This document shows positions 1 to 12,390 of a stretch of DNA of 64,000 bases, one piece after another. The notes under the pieces were generated by a model. It saw nothing but the letters and a program-made list of their open reading frames with translations. It was not told the origin of the DNA and ran no database searches. The DNA is from Camellia lanceoleosa (Eukaryota > Streptophyta > Magnoliopsida > Ericales > Theaceae), in NCBI GenBank assembly GCA_025200525.1, contig CM045763.1, positions 92,225,944 through 92,289,943 of the forward strand. Direction: 5' to 3'. Positions within the stretch are counted from its first letter, which is position 1, and each line of letters begins with the position of its first letter. The translations under genes and the position numbers were made by a program.

Positions 1-1564
1 CACAACGACTTTGAGGAAAAGAAGAGAGAGAAGATGAATAGTAGAATTGAATGGTTCGAAGTATAGGGTTTTGGTGTAAAGAAAGTAAAAAAGGCGGGAC
101 TATTCAAATTTTTTGAAGTATGAAGACGGCACGACAGTTACGTTAGGCGAATGACAGCTTGCCACGTGTCCTTGGAATGGGAAGTGATTCGATTCTGATC
201 TGTTGAAGAGACGTTTTATGTCGCATTAATCGCTAGCCCGGTAGCATTATAGCTCGGTTGAAAGGCAAGAGGTTTTAGCTCGGCTGGTAACGGGTAATCC
301 CAATCATGCTGCGCAGATGGAATTAGGGGGCAATTAAGAGGGTAATTTATAAGTAAATTAGGCTGAGTTGGGTAATGGGCCGTTCTGTGGGCCGCAGTAA
401 GAAAGGGCTGAGTAAAAGAGCCTTGTAGTTAGCTCGGTCCAAGAAGAGCCTTGAAGTTAGCTCGGTCACCACGGTCAGAGTGTAAAGGTTAGCTCAGTCA
501 TACCATTCTGAGTCGAGATGTTTTGAGCTTTCCTCAGGACATGCTCTAAATTAGCTCGGTCCAAGCTTGCTATGGTTAGCTTGGTCTCAACATGCCAAAC
601 CGAGGTACAAGCAATGAAGGGCAGAACCAAGCTAGTTGGAGCTCGGTCATTTCTACCTCTTTAGCATGGCCATGTTAGCTCGGTCGTTTAGTCATACTAC
701 TGAGGTAAAACCATGTCACTTGGTTTAAGTAGTGAGGGAGGTGTTGGAGGATAAGCATTATCTTTCGGGAGAGTGATTCCTAGGAGGACTCTGCACGGAG
801 GAATAAGAGTCCTACTAGGATTGTGCCACGCGAAACCTATAAAAGCTCACAACATAACCTATGTACAGGTAACACAACTTTGATTCCCGAATACACGGAA
901 CTTTTGTCTATTTGTTTATTTTGCTGACTTAGAGCATCTCCAACGATGAACTTCTTTTTTCACCAAATTTGAGTAAAAAATGACTCATTTTCTCAATTTG
1001 ATATTAGTTGCTCCAACGGTGCATCAAAATCTCGTGGGTCAACCGGTTGGTCGACCGGTAAAGCCAATTTTTTTTTTTTCTTTTTTAACCTTTTTGAACT
1101 GTTTGAACCTACCTATTTGAACCAGTTCGCAGGCCAATTTTTGCATGCACTGGTCGACCGGTTGGTCAAACCGGGTGGTCGACCAAGGAGTTGACCAGGT
1201 GGTCATCCAGGTGGTTGACCACCATGTGTAAAATTCTTAAGCTTTTCTACTTTAACGGTCACACATAGTAATTTGGTGAAATCTGTATTCTGTTATCAGT
1301 TTGATGGTTTTTTTGTTTAATTCTCAATTTGATACCAGTTTGGTGAAACCGTTGAAGCTTCAAAAAGTGCCTTTTTCACCAAATTTCAAATTTAATGTCA
1401 GGTTTGCTGAACCGTTAGAGATGGTCTTAGGCATCGGAGAGGTATTCGGCTCACACCCGTCGGCTAGCTCATGTTTGTGTTTTCAGGGAGTCAAGTGACG
1501 ACATTTGGAGGAATGCAGACTTGATCAACAGGATTATACGAGAATATTATTTATAACTTGTACA
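1..1564 (+). mobile_element. 3' end of Ty3/gypsy element C (mostly LTR)
   Basis: This stretch, without its inserted MITE, is similar throughout to the reverse complement of 55438-56700, so it is a + strand copy of the LTR family of element B. The LTR proper probably runs from TGACAGC at about 152 to TGTACA ending at 1564. Bases 1-151 also match the B sequence beyond its LTR, so they are internal DNA of an element extending off the left edge. A dense series of AGCTCGGT words marks the LTR. The boundaries come only from where the two copies stop matching and from TG/CA ends, so allow tens of bases. It abuts the copia integrase frame, which it truncates. No 5-bp target duplication can be tested because the other end is outside the window. 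Confidence 0.65.
932..1426. mobile_element. PIF/Harbinger (Tourist-like) MITE inside LTR C
   Basis: The ends are inverted repeats: GAGCATCTCCAACG at the left and the complement of GACCATCTCTAACG at the right. The element is flanked by TTA on both sides (929-931 and 1427-1429), the 3-bp target duplication typical of PIF/Harbinger. The sister LTR in element B has the uninterrupted site with a single TTA (its complement lies at 55574-55576). The element is 495 bp and encodes no protein. It contains several palindromic GGTCGACC words at 1045-1220. Confidence 0.9.
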
Positions 1565-2945
1565 AGTCTCTTGTCCAATCTTATTCGAAAACACATGTTC
1601 AAAGAAAGATGCATTCCGAGATTCAATATTAGTATTTACATGCATTTCGGAATATTCTGATTTTTGAATCAAAAATCGATATGTGCTACTATTTTTGGCA
1701 TAACCAATGAAAATGCAATCAACTATTTTTGGACCTATCTTCGTCTTTTTAGGATTAGGAATAGCCACTTTAGCCAAATACCCCCACACTTTTAAGTATT
1801 TGTAGAATGGTACTCTTCCATGCCACATTTTATAAAATGTTTGATTCACTTTCTTTCGGGGTATTTTATTAAATATATAATTAGCAGAAAGTATTGCTTT
1901 CCCCCACAAGTTCTGAGGTAATCCAGAACTTATTAACATGACATTCATCATTTCTTTTAAAGTCTTATTCTTTCTTTCAGCGATTTCATTTTGCTGAGGT
2001 GAATAAGGAGCGGTGGTTTGATGAATTATTCCATGTTCTTTACAAAACTCACCAAAAGATAATTCATATTCACTACCTCTATCATTTCTAAGTTTCTTGA
2101 TTTTCTTCCCAAGTTGATTTTCAATTTCATTCTTATATTGAATGAAAGTTTCTAAAGCTTCATCTTTGGTTTGAATTAAATAAGCATAACTATATCTAGT
2201 ATAGTCATTTATGAAAGTGATAAAATATTTTTTCCCACCTCTAGTTTGAATTAATTTAAAATTACAAATGTCACTATGAATTAATTCAAGTGGTTCCATA
2301 CTTCTTTCAATTGACTGAAAAGAAGTTTTGGATAATTTTACCTCAATCCAAATTTCACATTTATGATTTGAATCAATGTCAAATTTAGGTAAACATTCCA
2401 TATTAATTAATCTACGCAAAGATCCATAATTAACATATCCAAGTCTACCATGCCATAAATTTGAAAACTCAAGCAAGTAAGAAGAATATGTAATTTTATT
2501 AATAACAGAGGGTACAACAATCATTACATTCATTTTGAAAAGGCTATCAGACATGTAACCTTTTCTTATATACATCCCGTTTTTGGTAAGTACAATCTTG
2601 TCACTTTCAAAAACTAGCCATTTTTAAACAACAAAGATCCGAAAACAAGATTCTTGTGAATGTCTGGTATATGCAGCACATTATTGAGAGTGAGTTTATT
2701 TCTAGATGCCATCTTAAGTACAATCTTTCATTGTCCTTCAACTTTGGAAGTTGAGGAGTTGCCCATAAAAAGTTGTTCACCGTTGTCCACTGTAGAATAA
2801 GATGTGAACATCTTTTTGTCGGCATAGATGTGGCGAGTAGCATCGATGTCCATTCACCATTCCTTAGGATTTCCAACAAGATTTGCTTCGAGAACAACTG
2901 TAGAAAGATTGACGTCATCTACACCATTGGAAATATTGTCCACTT
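1550..2945 (-). pseudogene. copia pol remnant: protease, GAG-pre-integrase, integrase
   Basis: The product would be the protease-integrase part of a copia polyprotein. A decayed protease active-site region lies near 2830-2860, in a different frame from the integrase. The GAG-pre-integrase zinc finger follows, with an LWHGRLGY motif at 2430-2470; one of its cysteines has become tryptophan (CEIW). The integrase core keeps its three acidic residues in HSDIC, RNDRGSEY and QQNEIAERK. The frame stays open from 2575 to 1547. It ends just after the integrase core at the junction with element C, so no reverse transcriptase follows. Known role of the family: insertion of retrotransposon cDNA. This copy cannot be functional. 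Confidence 0.85.
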
Positions 2946-2948
2946 CGG

Positions 2949-3875
2949 TCATACGGGCTTGAGTAGGCTTCTTGCTTGTTCTTCTTTTGCTTTTGCCTTT
3001 GCCTTTGCCTTTGCTATGGCAATCTTTGGGCCGATATCCCTCTTTGTCACAGATGTAACACTTGCCATTAAACTTGTATTTTTTAGTTCCCCCCTCCCTT
3101 TAGAGCATTGTGATGAACTTTCTCCAGAAAACTTCTGTTTCTTGGTTTTTGGAGCATGTTTCACCACATTTGCTTTTGACTTCATTGGATGCTTACTAGC
3201 CCGTTTCTCTGAATTGCGGTTGTTCTCCTCAATCCTTAAACGCACAATTAATTCCTCTAAAGACTTTTATTTGCGCTTGTGCTTGAGGTAGTTCTTGAAT
3301 TCCTTCCAGCCTTATGGTAATTTCTCAATTAAGGCTGCAACTTGGAAGGATTCACTGAGAGACATGCCTTCTACGTGAATGTCACGCAAAATGAGTTGGA
3401 GATCTTGAACTTAGCTGATCACAGTCTTAGAATCAACCATCACAAAGTCCAAGAATTTGCTAACCACAAATTTCTTTGAGCCAACATCTTCTGTTTTGTA
3501 CTTTTTCTCCAAAGACTCCCAAAGTTCATTTGCTGTCTTAATAGGACTGTAGACGCTGTATAATGTGTTGTCAAGTCCGTTCAAGATGTAGTTCCGGCAA
3601 AGGAAATCAGCATGTTTCCAAGCATTAACCGCAGCAACCACTTGCCGGTCAGTTTCATCCTCGTTTAGAGTAGGAGCATTCTCACTGAGAAAACGAGCCA
3701 GGTTCAAAATTGTAAGATAGAACAGCATTTTCTGCTGCCATCTTTTAAAATCAGTTCCTGAGAACTTCTCTAGCTTCTCACTGTGATTGACTGGCATAGT
3801 CACAATAGGAGAGGTAGAAGCAATTGCAGCCACCACACTAATACTTGTTTGGGCATTAGTTTGACCAGTAGCCAT
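2949..3875 (-). pseudogene. copia gag remnant
   Basis: The likely start is the ATG at 3875, giving [11 protein letters not shown], as in other copia gag proteins. The first 150 residues contain the [16 protein letters not shown] and [10 protein letters not shown] blocks of the UBN2/gag family. The same frame continues to about 2949 but is broken by stops, the first at 3411 just after KTVIS. The zinc knuckle near 3030-3060 lies in a shifted frame, and its histidine position is tyrosine. A lysine-rich KAKAKAK tail follows. The family protein packages retrotransposon RNA. This copy is broken. Confidence 0.8.
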
Positions 3876-4199
3876 GAATTCTAAATTATAAAACAAAATT
3901 AGAATTAGAATTTTATACTACACATAAAATTTAAACCAAAACCACATAATTATAAATTCTGTAAAATAAAAGAAACAAGAATTGTAACTTTTATTTCCAA
4001 TTAATTTGAAAATAATAAAAAAAAAATATTTAACTAAATTAATTGCCCACAGAAAATTAAATTTCTATAACACTTCAATAATTAAAAAACTGAAACATAA
4101 TTTTAATTAATGAACACTTAGAAATAATTTTTGAAAACCAAAATTAATTTCTAAAAAAATTTCACAAATAAATATTCTAAATTGTTAATGACACCAGTA

Positions 4200-5486
4200 T
4201 GTTACTACTAGTAGTCAAAGAAAATAGATAGTATATTACTACTATTTTGTTTTCCAACCAGAATATTATTTTATAAAATCACAGAAAATAATTTCTGTAA
4301 GAAAAATAAAGAAGAACGGAAACAAACGAAAATTTTTGTATAAACAGAATAATTCGAATCTGTCTTAAAATTGTTGGAACAATTTTCTATGTACAACAAA
4401 TAAATTGAAACTAAATCAAACAAATAAAATAAATAACGTACCAAAATTATTTTACCGAACTGAAGAATAATAAAAAGATCAAGTCGAGTGTATGACATTT
4501 TGTCCTTAAGATAGATTCGCCCTGCTACGGTGCTTACGGACTAATAACGTCTATCTCCTAAGATACGATGATCTTTACAAATTTATAGTAGCACTTTAAA
4601 TAAATTTGTTCGGCGGACTAGAACCTGTGTTCTATACTCTCTAAATTTTTCCTAAAAAATATGTGAAGAGTATATGCAACAAAGTAAAGATTGGAAAGCA
4701 AGAAAATGGATTTTCAGACTATTTTCGGATCTCACAACACTGCTGGAATGATCTGAATTTATAGGGAACACAAACTGTCCCAAACAAGTATGGAAAAGAA
4801 GTAAACAGATGCATTTTCAAACTGTACAGGTACTGTTTGAATTTCAAACAGATCTGGCAATATCAACAAATAACTGCACAACAGTTAAATCTATTTGAAA
4901 AAAACAGAATATGTCCGGCTGTGCAACAGATTTAGAAATTGTTTGGACAGTTTAATCTGTTTGGAAATTGGACTAAAAAATGCACAAGTTTTGGACATAA
5001 AATTTGAATTCAATTTTGAATTAAATTCAAATAAATTTTGTCCAAAAAATTAATGTTAGAACCGACCCGACCCACACCCGCGCTTGATTGGCTACCGGTG
5101 GCGCACGTATGGTGGTTTGAGCCAAGGTTCTATTTGTCCATAACTCCTTCCTTCTACAAACTTGGGGTGCCCCTCGGGGCCCAACCTAAGTTAGTACACC
5201 AAGAGTTTATATACCCACAAAGCTCTCTTAAAGTTTCAATGTGGGACAACTCATTTCAAATAAACCCACATTTACTTCTTTACTTGTCCATTCCACGAAC
5301 CCGAAAACGATGTCAACTTTCCATTCACTCATAAATGGTTTTGACGAGCCGTCTTCACCGTGTGACTTATTATGCGGCAAGGAACATATCACTTCTTCGG
5401 ACCCACCCCAAAAGACTTTTGGCACCCACTCAATTTTGGGTCAAAATTGACCCAAAATAAGCCTTATAAAACCAAAGTTTCCAACA
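4200..5486 (-). repeat. 5' LTR of the copia element
   Basis: On the + strand the block runs from TGTTACTAC to CCAACA, so the minus-strand LTR begins TGTTGG and ends with the TG/CA rule kept. Just inside (4187-4196) the minus strand reads TGGTGTCA, a degenerate match to the usual copia initiator-methionine primer site. Only this LTR is present; its partner was lost with the 3' half. The right boundary is clear, and the left is set by the TG and the primer-like site. Confidence 0.65.
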
Positions 5487-6186
5487 CATGATATATCACA
5501 TGGTGAGGGAGACATCGGCCTTTTTGGTAGAATTTTTTTTTTTTTTAAAGTTAAAATTTGATAATTAGAAAGTAGAAACTAAAAATATTCCTTCTTCAAT
5601 TCTTAAATAATCAATTTATTTAAACTATTTTTATCTAATAAGTTATTTGTAAAAACTGCACCAAATAATCTGACATATTTTCAAATTAAAATAAATTATA
5701 ATCACTTCTTACAAACGGTAACAAATGGCCCATCAATTGGCTTAAGTTTGGTTGATTTTATTGAGAAATGAGAATCGCAGAAGGAGAGGACAAAATTAGG
5801 CAACTTTAGTTGTGGGTCGCAATATAAGATAATTATATCTATTGCATAATTTATTTTTTTATTCTAAGAAGATTTGTTTTGACACAAGCTAAAAAATGTC
5901 AGATGCATATTGTTATGCCTTGTATTATGGGGATCCTTTTGGTCCATGATTGCCACTCGAGTGTGTAAAAAAATCATTGATCCGCTAATTCACGATGATC
6001 CAAATTAATTCATGCGGTTTGAGAAAGTGAATAAGTTAAACTGAGTGAGTTATTAATAAAAAAGAATAACAATTTAATTGGCATGCAGTTTAAAAATTGT
6101 CATCGGCTTAAAAATCAACTCATTCTATCTACACAGAGATGAAATTAAAAGAAGATTATGTGGGGCCATAGTTCTCTATTTAATTT
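5487..6186. other. Intergenic DNA between the copia LTR and element A
   Basis: This is AT-rich DNA with no open frame, RNA gene or clear repeat boundary. It is the original flank into which element A inserted; its last bases up to 6191 give the duplicated target site GTCAT. Confidence 0.6.
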
Positions 6187-6191
6187 GTCAT

Positions 6192-6756
6192 TGTTGATAC
6201 AGTTTGACCAGGTGAATGGGCTAGACCGATCCAAGCTCCTCAGGCCCACTGGGTTACCTGCAAGTAAGTTCAACGGGGAACGGGGTAGTCCCCCGGCAAA
6301 CCCTCCGGTGTGTGAATTAGAAAAGGTGATAGACCAAAAAATGTAGAGAGAGAGAGAGATAGAAAAACTTAACCTTCTTCTTGTCTTTAAGCCTTGCTTA
6401 TATCCTTTGGTAATCATTTCGCTGTCTCCGTCGTTCTGACCTCCCCGCCGAAAGTTTACGCCGTGGTTCGTCTTGTTTAGGGTGAGGGGATGCCATTCCG
6501 GCTGAGTGGTGTTGTCGCAATAAATGCTGTGATGGCTGCATTAATGGTGATGTGCTGTGGCAATAACTTTGCAGATCTTTGTCTGCTGATGTGGCCTGTC
6601 CTGTATCTGCCACGTGTCCGAATATCATTGGCCTTCCCTGCCCAGTTGGCTTCCAGTGATGCTGGGCTTTATTGACAGGGTTATGCAATGGGGTTTAAAT
6701 GGTGGGCCTGGGTTTGCTCATGGTGGGCTGCGGCCCTTGTAGGCCTATCCATGTCA
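6192..6756 (-). repeat. 3' LTR of element A
   Basis: It runs from TGTTGATACAG to CCATGTCA on the + strand and matches 35589-36153 along its length with scattered differences. Target duplication GTCAT lies directly outside (6187-6191). Just inside, at 6757-6775, the minus strand carries a G-rich tract (GGGGGAC) that is the candidate polypurine primer for second-strand synthesis. Confidence 0.92.
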
Positions 6757-6853
6757 GTAGTCCCCCATGCCCGAGTGCAGCTTTAGCCCAACGAAGGGAA
6801 TAAGAATAATACGGAAGGTGAATCCGACCAATGAGGAGGCCGGCGAGAAAGTC

Positions 6854-7033
6854 GATCGCGAGGGCGACCGAAGCGGCGGAACCGCGAGGTGGCGAGGCAA
6901 AGCCGAGCGTGAGGGTGACCGGGAAGACGAGGCCGAGCGTGAGGGCGGCCGAGCGGGCGAGGCCGACCGCGAGGGTGACCGCGCGGGAAAGGCCGAGCGT
7001 GGAGGTGATCGAGCGGACAAGGCGGCGTGCGGC
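6854..7033. repeat. GC-rich 30-bp tandem repeats in element A
   Basis: About six degenerate units of 30 bp, built on GAGGCCGAGCGTGAGGG-like words, lie just inside the 3' LTR of A. The unit length is a multiple of three, so it reads open in several frames on both strands, giving arginine-rich low-complexity peptides. Nothing suggests these peptides are real. The rest of 6757-7336 is non-coding DNA of A up to the insertion of D. Confidence 0.7.
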
Positions 7034-10013
7034 CGAGGCGGCGTGTCACGTGATGATTTGAAGTGAAAAAGACAAGGTAAGGGCAGAAGTCAGCGCATCA
7101 GGACCATACACGTGGCAGGATTTCGGGGGAGGGGACAGGTCAAGCGTTGGATCAGGAGTGAAGCGTCAGGGCATTATTATGGGCATTGATGATACAGTTT
7201 TGGTGGATGATTTGAAAAGTTGTCAAACTGGCGAAAATTAACTTGGACCCTTGGAATACGGGTAAACCGTGGGCGTTTGGTATCATTCGATTTACTTACC
7301 TGTTTTCAAGAACCCAAAACATTCCAAGTATCACACTGTAGCACGTGCCCGTGGGCTTCACGCTACAGTTCGGACTCGATTTGTGTCACGGTTCTAAATC
7401 TGAACCAAAGAGTCCAACTCTGGCAAATCGTTTTGAGAAAAACTGATTTTTGAAAAGAAGTGCCAAACATGGACTGCTTTGCGGATTCTGAGTCGCCACC
7501 TAAATATTTTTTAAAATGGGAAATTTAGGAAACCCTGACTCGGTGCCGAAGGCCACGTGTCCGTCATAACCAAAGTTGACTTGGCTCGGGAGCTTGGGTA
7601 CGATCGGGGAAGGTCAGCTATGAGCACCCCCTCTCGCCCGGTCCGAAGACCGGCCTCTACTAACCGTGATATCCGATTTTGAAAACATTACGCGTTCTTA
7701 TTCCGGTTATTAACCTAGAATTGCTATGTGATGCGCACAACACAAAAGTATAGACTAGATTGCCTAACCTGGAACTAAACATTGCATATCCGTTTTGTCT
7801 CGAAAAACGTGTTAGATTTTGCTACTCGCAAGTAGGCTAAAATACGGATTTCAACGAGTTGTTCCAACTCAAGCAACCCAACCTCCACCCACAGGCATTC
7901 AAATAGTTTATCATGTAAGCAACTAGCCGCATGGTAAGCCTACTATCATGGTAAACATTCACACACATGCGATATGCTAAAGCCGTAAACACTTACATCG
8001 TACTCCGCGCCAAAACAAGAAACTGGTTAGCAAACATGCATGACCTAGTTCATGTTAAGTGACTAATGCAACACAGGCAGGGATGCGATCTAGAGTAGGC
8101 TCGGCTAACCCTAAACATGGCATGTGAAATGCGCGAGTAGCATGTATTCAATTTGGAAATTGAAAGTTACGATGCGATTTGTATGATGTACGAGCAGGTG
8201 CATGTAACCAAATGCATGAATGCACACATGCATTGCATAAGGTATGCTAAAGTAGACGTGCCTGAATCTACCATAAGCAGGTAAATAAAAGGGATAGAAA
8301 GAAGTGGGGATTGGAAGACATGCACCCACTCACGCACACTTATTACAGTTCGCCTCGCCGGAGGACGAAAGAATAATATACGTAACCTAATAATTAATTG
8401 ACTATCCTAGCTAATTAAATATTACAAATCAATTAAATTTAATAAATAAACTAATTAATCTATTTAAGCGATAAATGCCTCGGAAGGAGGGCTGACTGCC
8501 GCGTGTGCCCGGGACTCGCTCGGAACTGCACTGCCGTGCAAGTGTGCCTCTGTTTCCTCTGCTCTGCTTCTCTGAAAATTCCCAAAACTTCAGGAGTGCC
8601 TCTCGAGCACCGGGAACTTCACCGGCCGAAGCAGGGAGCTACCGGCTAAGGAAGGAAGCCACCGGCCCTGAATTTCATTATCGGCTGCCAAGAGGCGTGG
8701 CCGGACTAAAGAGTGCCGACGGCCCTTTATCCTCGCAGAATCGACAAAGCCAGTTGAGAGGAAACCAAAGGCAAGGCAATGCAAATCAAAGCATGTATGC
8801 ACCAAGCGCATCCCTCATCATGCTATGGACTCAAGAGGGCATGTGCCTCGATTCCCGGACCATCAATCGCGCATTTCCATGCGTGATGATCCTAAGAACC
8901 AAGGGTGCAAATTTGATTTAAAATGCATACAAACCAAGCAAGCACATAAAGGGGTGCTAAACCTCCATCATGACTTAGTCAAGAGGCTTAACATACATGC
9001 CAATGCGATGAGGTCCTAAGCATGTTATCTATTATGCACACATGGACAATGGCATGGCATTTATGCAAGCATACAAACAAGCATATGAACCAAGCATGCA
9101 AACCAATTGTGGATTGGGCTTAAACATGAGTTGGACAGCTCTAATAAGGCTCAAAACAGTGGCCAAAATGCCTAGAAAATGAGACTAAACACACACACAC
9201 ATCCACATGTTAAGGCTTAAGACTTAGGCATACAAAGTCAAACTCTCATGCACACTTAAGAGGCCAAACATAGACTGATAGCATGCATTTAAAGCTCTGA
9301 AATTCATGTTAAACATGATGCCAAATCATGCAATAGAGCATTCCAAACAAAGCATGTAAATGGCCTAGGCTTAAGGCAAGTCAATGGGGCATTAAACCAC
9401 ACTTAGTGCAATCATACATGGCAATATTCAAGCCCTTAAAGACAAAGTTTTAACACATAAAACTAAGCCTAAATGACCACCTAGATGGCATCTAGGAAGC
9501 ATGGAATCTAAGGCATGCAATAAGGCCTAAACATAGAGCACTTAACACAAGCTCTTAAAGCATTAACAAGGCCACCAAGGCAATCAAACAAGCATGTATG
9601 AAGGACTGAAATGGCATGCTAGATGGTTCCAACCATCAAAAATAAAGCAAGCATGTCATACTACAAATTCATGCTTTTGAGGCCAACAAGCCAAATACAA
9701 AGAGGCTACCAAATTCATGCTAAGAATGGCCAAAATAGCTGTGGACAGAGCTAAATCATGGCAAAATAAGCTTGCAAGCTTCACAAATCTAAGCTTAAAA
9801 CATGCTAGAAAATAGGGCAAACAACCTAAACATGTTAAGGCATAAAAGGGGCATTACAAGGCAACTATACTAAGCATGTATAGGAGACCAAAACCGACTT
9901 GAAAACATGTTATATCATGGCAATATAAGCATGGAAAACAAGCCAAACATGCTCAACACACACTCAAACATGAAGCTCCTCAAGGAAGCAAAATTTGTCC
10001 TTTTCAAGGACAT

Positions 10014-10478
10014 CAAGGAGAGGGGGTGGCCCTCTCCTTCTTGAGACTTCAAGGCATGCTCTTCACCACTGAAATCCCTCAAGATTTCAGTGGTGAAGAG
10101 ATCCTAAGACCAAAGTCTCGGATCTCTCCAAAATAGCACAAAATGGGACCTTTTTCAAGGTCTAAAGGGGGTCAAACCTCCCCAAACCACAAAACACTCT
10201 TAATATACAATGAAGAGGGTTCAAAATCAGAACTTTTTTGTGTTATATGCTAAGCTCAAAAACTATTTTAAAGCAAGTAAAAATAGAGTGCAAAAATGGG
10301 GAATAAAGGGTAGTTTTGCTTACCCTTGTAGCCTTCTTCACAAAGGTTGTGGTTGATGCTTCCTTGAGCTCAAAATCTGTCAAGAACCTCCAAGAACAGC
10401 CTCTAGAACCTCAGTTGCAAGGAGAGGGTGAAACACTAGGTGTTTTAGTACAATAGTGTGAACTAAACACCTAGTGTA
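10014..10478. other. Hairpin cluster in the 3' LTR of D
   Basis: Three inverted repeats lie within 465 bp. An imperfect stem of AAGGAGAGGG with CCCTCTCCTT sits at 10014-10040. A perfect 18-bp stem (10059-10076 with 10083-10100) has a 6-base loop. A 16-bp stem with one bulge, ACACTAGGTGTTT pairing with AAACACCTAGTGT, sits at about 10430-10478. All three recur in the other LTR (25200-25663), where the 18-bp stem is again perfect (25245-25262 with 25269-25286) and only the loop differs. Confidence 0.8.
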
Positions 10479-10781
10479 CTAAGAGAAAAAGAGAGATATG
10501 ATATATGTATCTAACTTAACCCTAAAAACCAGAGCTCCAGCTCTCTAACAATGTCTAATGCTCTGAAAAATGCTAACCCTAAGTCAAGAGGGAGAGCTTT
10601 CCTCTTATAGGACTTGTAATGACTTACAAGCTAAGCCAACAAGACTCATCCCCTCCATACACGTGTATGGAGGGGAAGCAAATGCTCAAAAGCTGTCTGA
10701 AAATATCTCAGAAAGCAAGTGCACAGTGGTCGGCTGGGCAAATTGGTCATTTCGCCCAAAATAGTGCCGACCGGCACAAAA

Positions 10782-10807
10782 TAGTGCCGACCGGCACTAT
10801 ATAGTGC
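10782..10807 (-). promoter_or_regulatory. Candidate LTR core promoter of element D
   Basis: A palindromic TATA-like CTATATAG at 10797-10804 lies about 260 bp into the LTR when read in the sense (minus) direction. It sits beside a palindrome, TAGTGCCG/CGGCACTA (10782-10799). The other LTR keeps the TATA-like word (25954-25961), but its palindrome is damaged. The position suits a U3/R junction. No start-site data exist, so this is inference. Confidence 0.4.
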
Positions 10808-11910
10808 CGGTGACAACTACAGCCAGCCGGTGGCCTCTAGCCCCAGCCGGTGGTGTGTAGGGATGCCTCACAAAGCATTCGCTTCCTTTGCAAGGCAAAA
10901 CGCAAGTGTTTGGTGCAAAACCAAACACAAGCGGTCAAGTTCGAGGTCTGAGGCGGGCGCGTGGCCGAGAACTCCGGAACTCAAACGAACACAAACATGG
11001 ATAATCACCGAGTGTTCCAACGGTGACGTCAAGTCTTGAGGACGGTCAAAAATGGGGTGTCTGATTGCCCTCTTTGACAGAACTCGAAAGTCATAACAAT
11101 GACGAGTGAATGTCAAAGCCGAGACGCACCCATTTTTGACAAGGAAGACTCGCACAAACATACAAAGTACAAATGGTTGAACTCTTAAAGCGCCACGTAT
11201 CCTTAAGGAATCAAACCAGCGTAGTTCATGCAGGAGGCACACATGCCAAGGACAAGATATGCGCCCGTAGGCAGGGGCAAAATGCAACTGAAAATGCAAG
11301 AAGCCGAGCATAACTTATGATCACGCAAAGAAAGCTGTAATGAAGCACACATGCGACAGTTATAAGCTAACATGCAATAGTCTACACTACAATGTAGAAA
11401 GGATGTAAGAGAATTATGCAATTCTCAAAATGTCTCACTCGGAGAGATACAATACCTGTGCGACTCGTCCGGTTCCACCGGCGGTAAATGAGCCGTACAT
11501 ACAATATTGTGCCTGAAAAGAAAGCAAACTTGACAGGTACAATATGATTAGCAACATGCATGTCATATGCAATGTGAATGCTGAATGATATGCAATATAT
11601 ACAAAACTATGTATAGATGATGCAAATGAAAATGTAGTGCAATTAAAACTAAATGCAAACTACATGCAGGGCAATTGAATCATGATTCAATCATGAGCGG
11701 TTCGAAACCACACAAATGTCAAATAGATTGATGGAGGTGACAAGTCCGTCTCCCATAGAACGATGTCTGATCTATGAGTACTTCAGACGGACACAAGAAC
11801 AAGTATTGGGTGGATTGACATAAGTGGGTAACGACCGACGATTTAAAGAACAATGATCCTAATGTCGGATGCAACAATTACACTACAATGTAATGGAAAT
11901 GGATAAATGA

Positions 11911-12390
11911 TACAATGGATATGGCACGCTGGCCAAACCAAATCTTGCCTAGGAAAGGCATGCACGATACAAACCATGTCTAACACGTAAGCGTGCCGCT
12001 ACCCTCAAAGCTCGGACACAAAAGCTCGACGACTGTGTTTTGACACGAAAAATATGGGCACATACCAGACCAAGCTCAACTTGGAAAGGCGCAAGCCATA
12101 GGTGGAAGGAGATGCAGTGGATGTATGCAACTAAATGCAATGGAGGTGGATACAATGGATATGACACGCGGGCCAAACCAAGTCTTGCCTAGGAAAGGCA
12201 TGTACGCATACAAACCATGTCTATCACAGAAGCGGTGCCGCTACCCTCAAGGCTCGGACACAAAAGCTCGACAACTGTGCTTCGACACGAAAAAATATGG
12301 GCACATACCAGACCAAGCTCAACTTGGAAAGGCGCAAGCCATAGATGGAGGTGATGCAATGGATGCACGCAAGCTAAATGCAGTAGATAT
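11911..12390. repeat. 240-bp tandem duplication in element D
   Basis: Two adjacent copies begin with TACAATGGATATG at 11911 and 12151, giving a period of 240 bp with few differences. They are non-coding. The downstream part, to about 12500, repeats GCATGACATATGCA-like words. Confidence 0.8.

Larger units (their letters stand above)
1565..5486 (-). mobile_element. Truncated Ty1/copia retrotransposon
   Basis: Reading leftwards on the minus strand, it has a 5' LTR (4200-5486), gag, then protease and integrase. The reverse transcriptase, RNase H and 3' LTR are missing because the LTR of element C starts where the integrase C-terminal region should continue. The coding frame carries several stops, so the element is dead. 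The order gag, protease, integrase is diagnostic of copia rather than gypsy. Confidence 0.85.
7337..11064 (-). repeat. 3' LTR of element D (about 3.7 kb)
   Basis: It aligns collinearly with 22530-26228, with small indels and scattered substitutions. The outer end TGTAGCAC follows the CACAC target copy. The inner end is uncertain by a few bases because CTACA is altered to CTGA at 11061-11064. Next inside, the minus strand has an AAAGAGGGCAA purine tract (11065-11080), the likely polypurine primer. The LTR is unusually long, has no credible gene, and is rich in CATG-containing words. Open frames inside it recur in both LTRs but look like chance. Confidence 0.85.

Noticed and set aside
2773..3291. 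172-codon + strand open frame
   Set aside because: It is the antisense shadow of the copia gag on the minus strand.
6754..7066. Arginine-rich open frames on both strands
   Set aside because: They arise from the GC-rich 30-bp repeats just inside the LTR of element A.
8505..9019. Open frames repeated in both LTRs of D (also at 23695-24204)
   Set aside because: Conserved only because the LTRs are duplicates; no domain and the two copies differ by frame-changing indels.
10427..10478. Rho-independent-style terminator
   Set aside because: The sequence is plant nuclear DNA; the stem is better seen as an LTR secondary structure.
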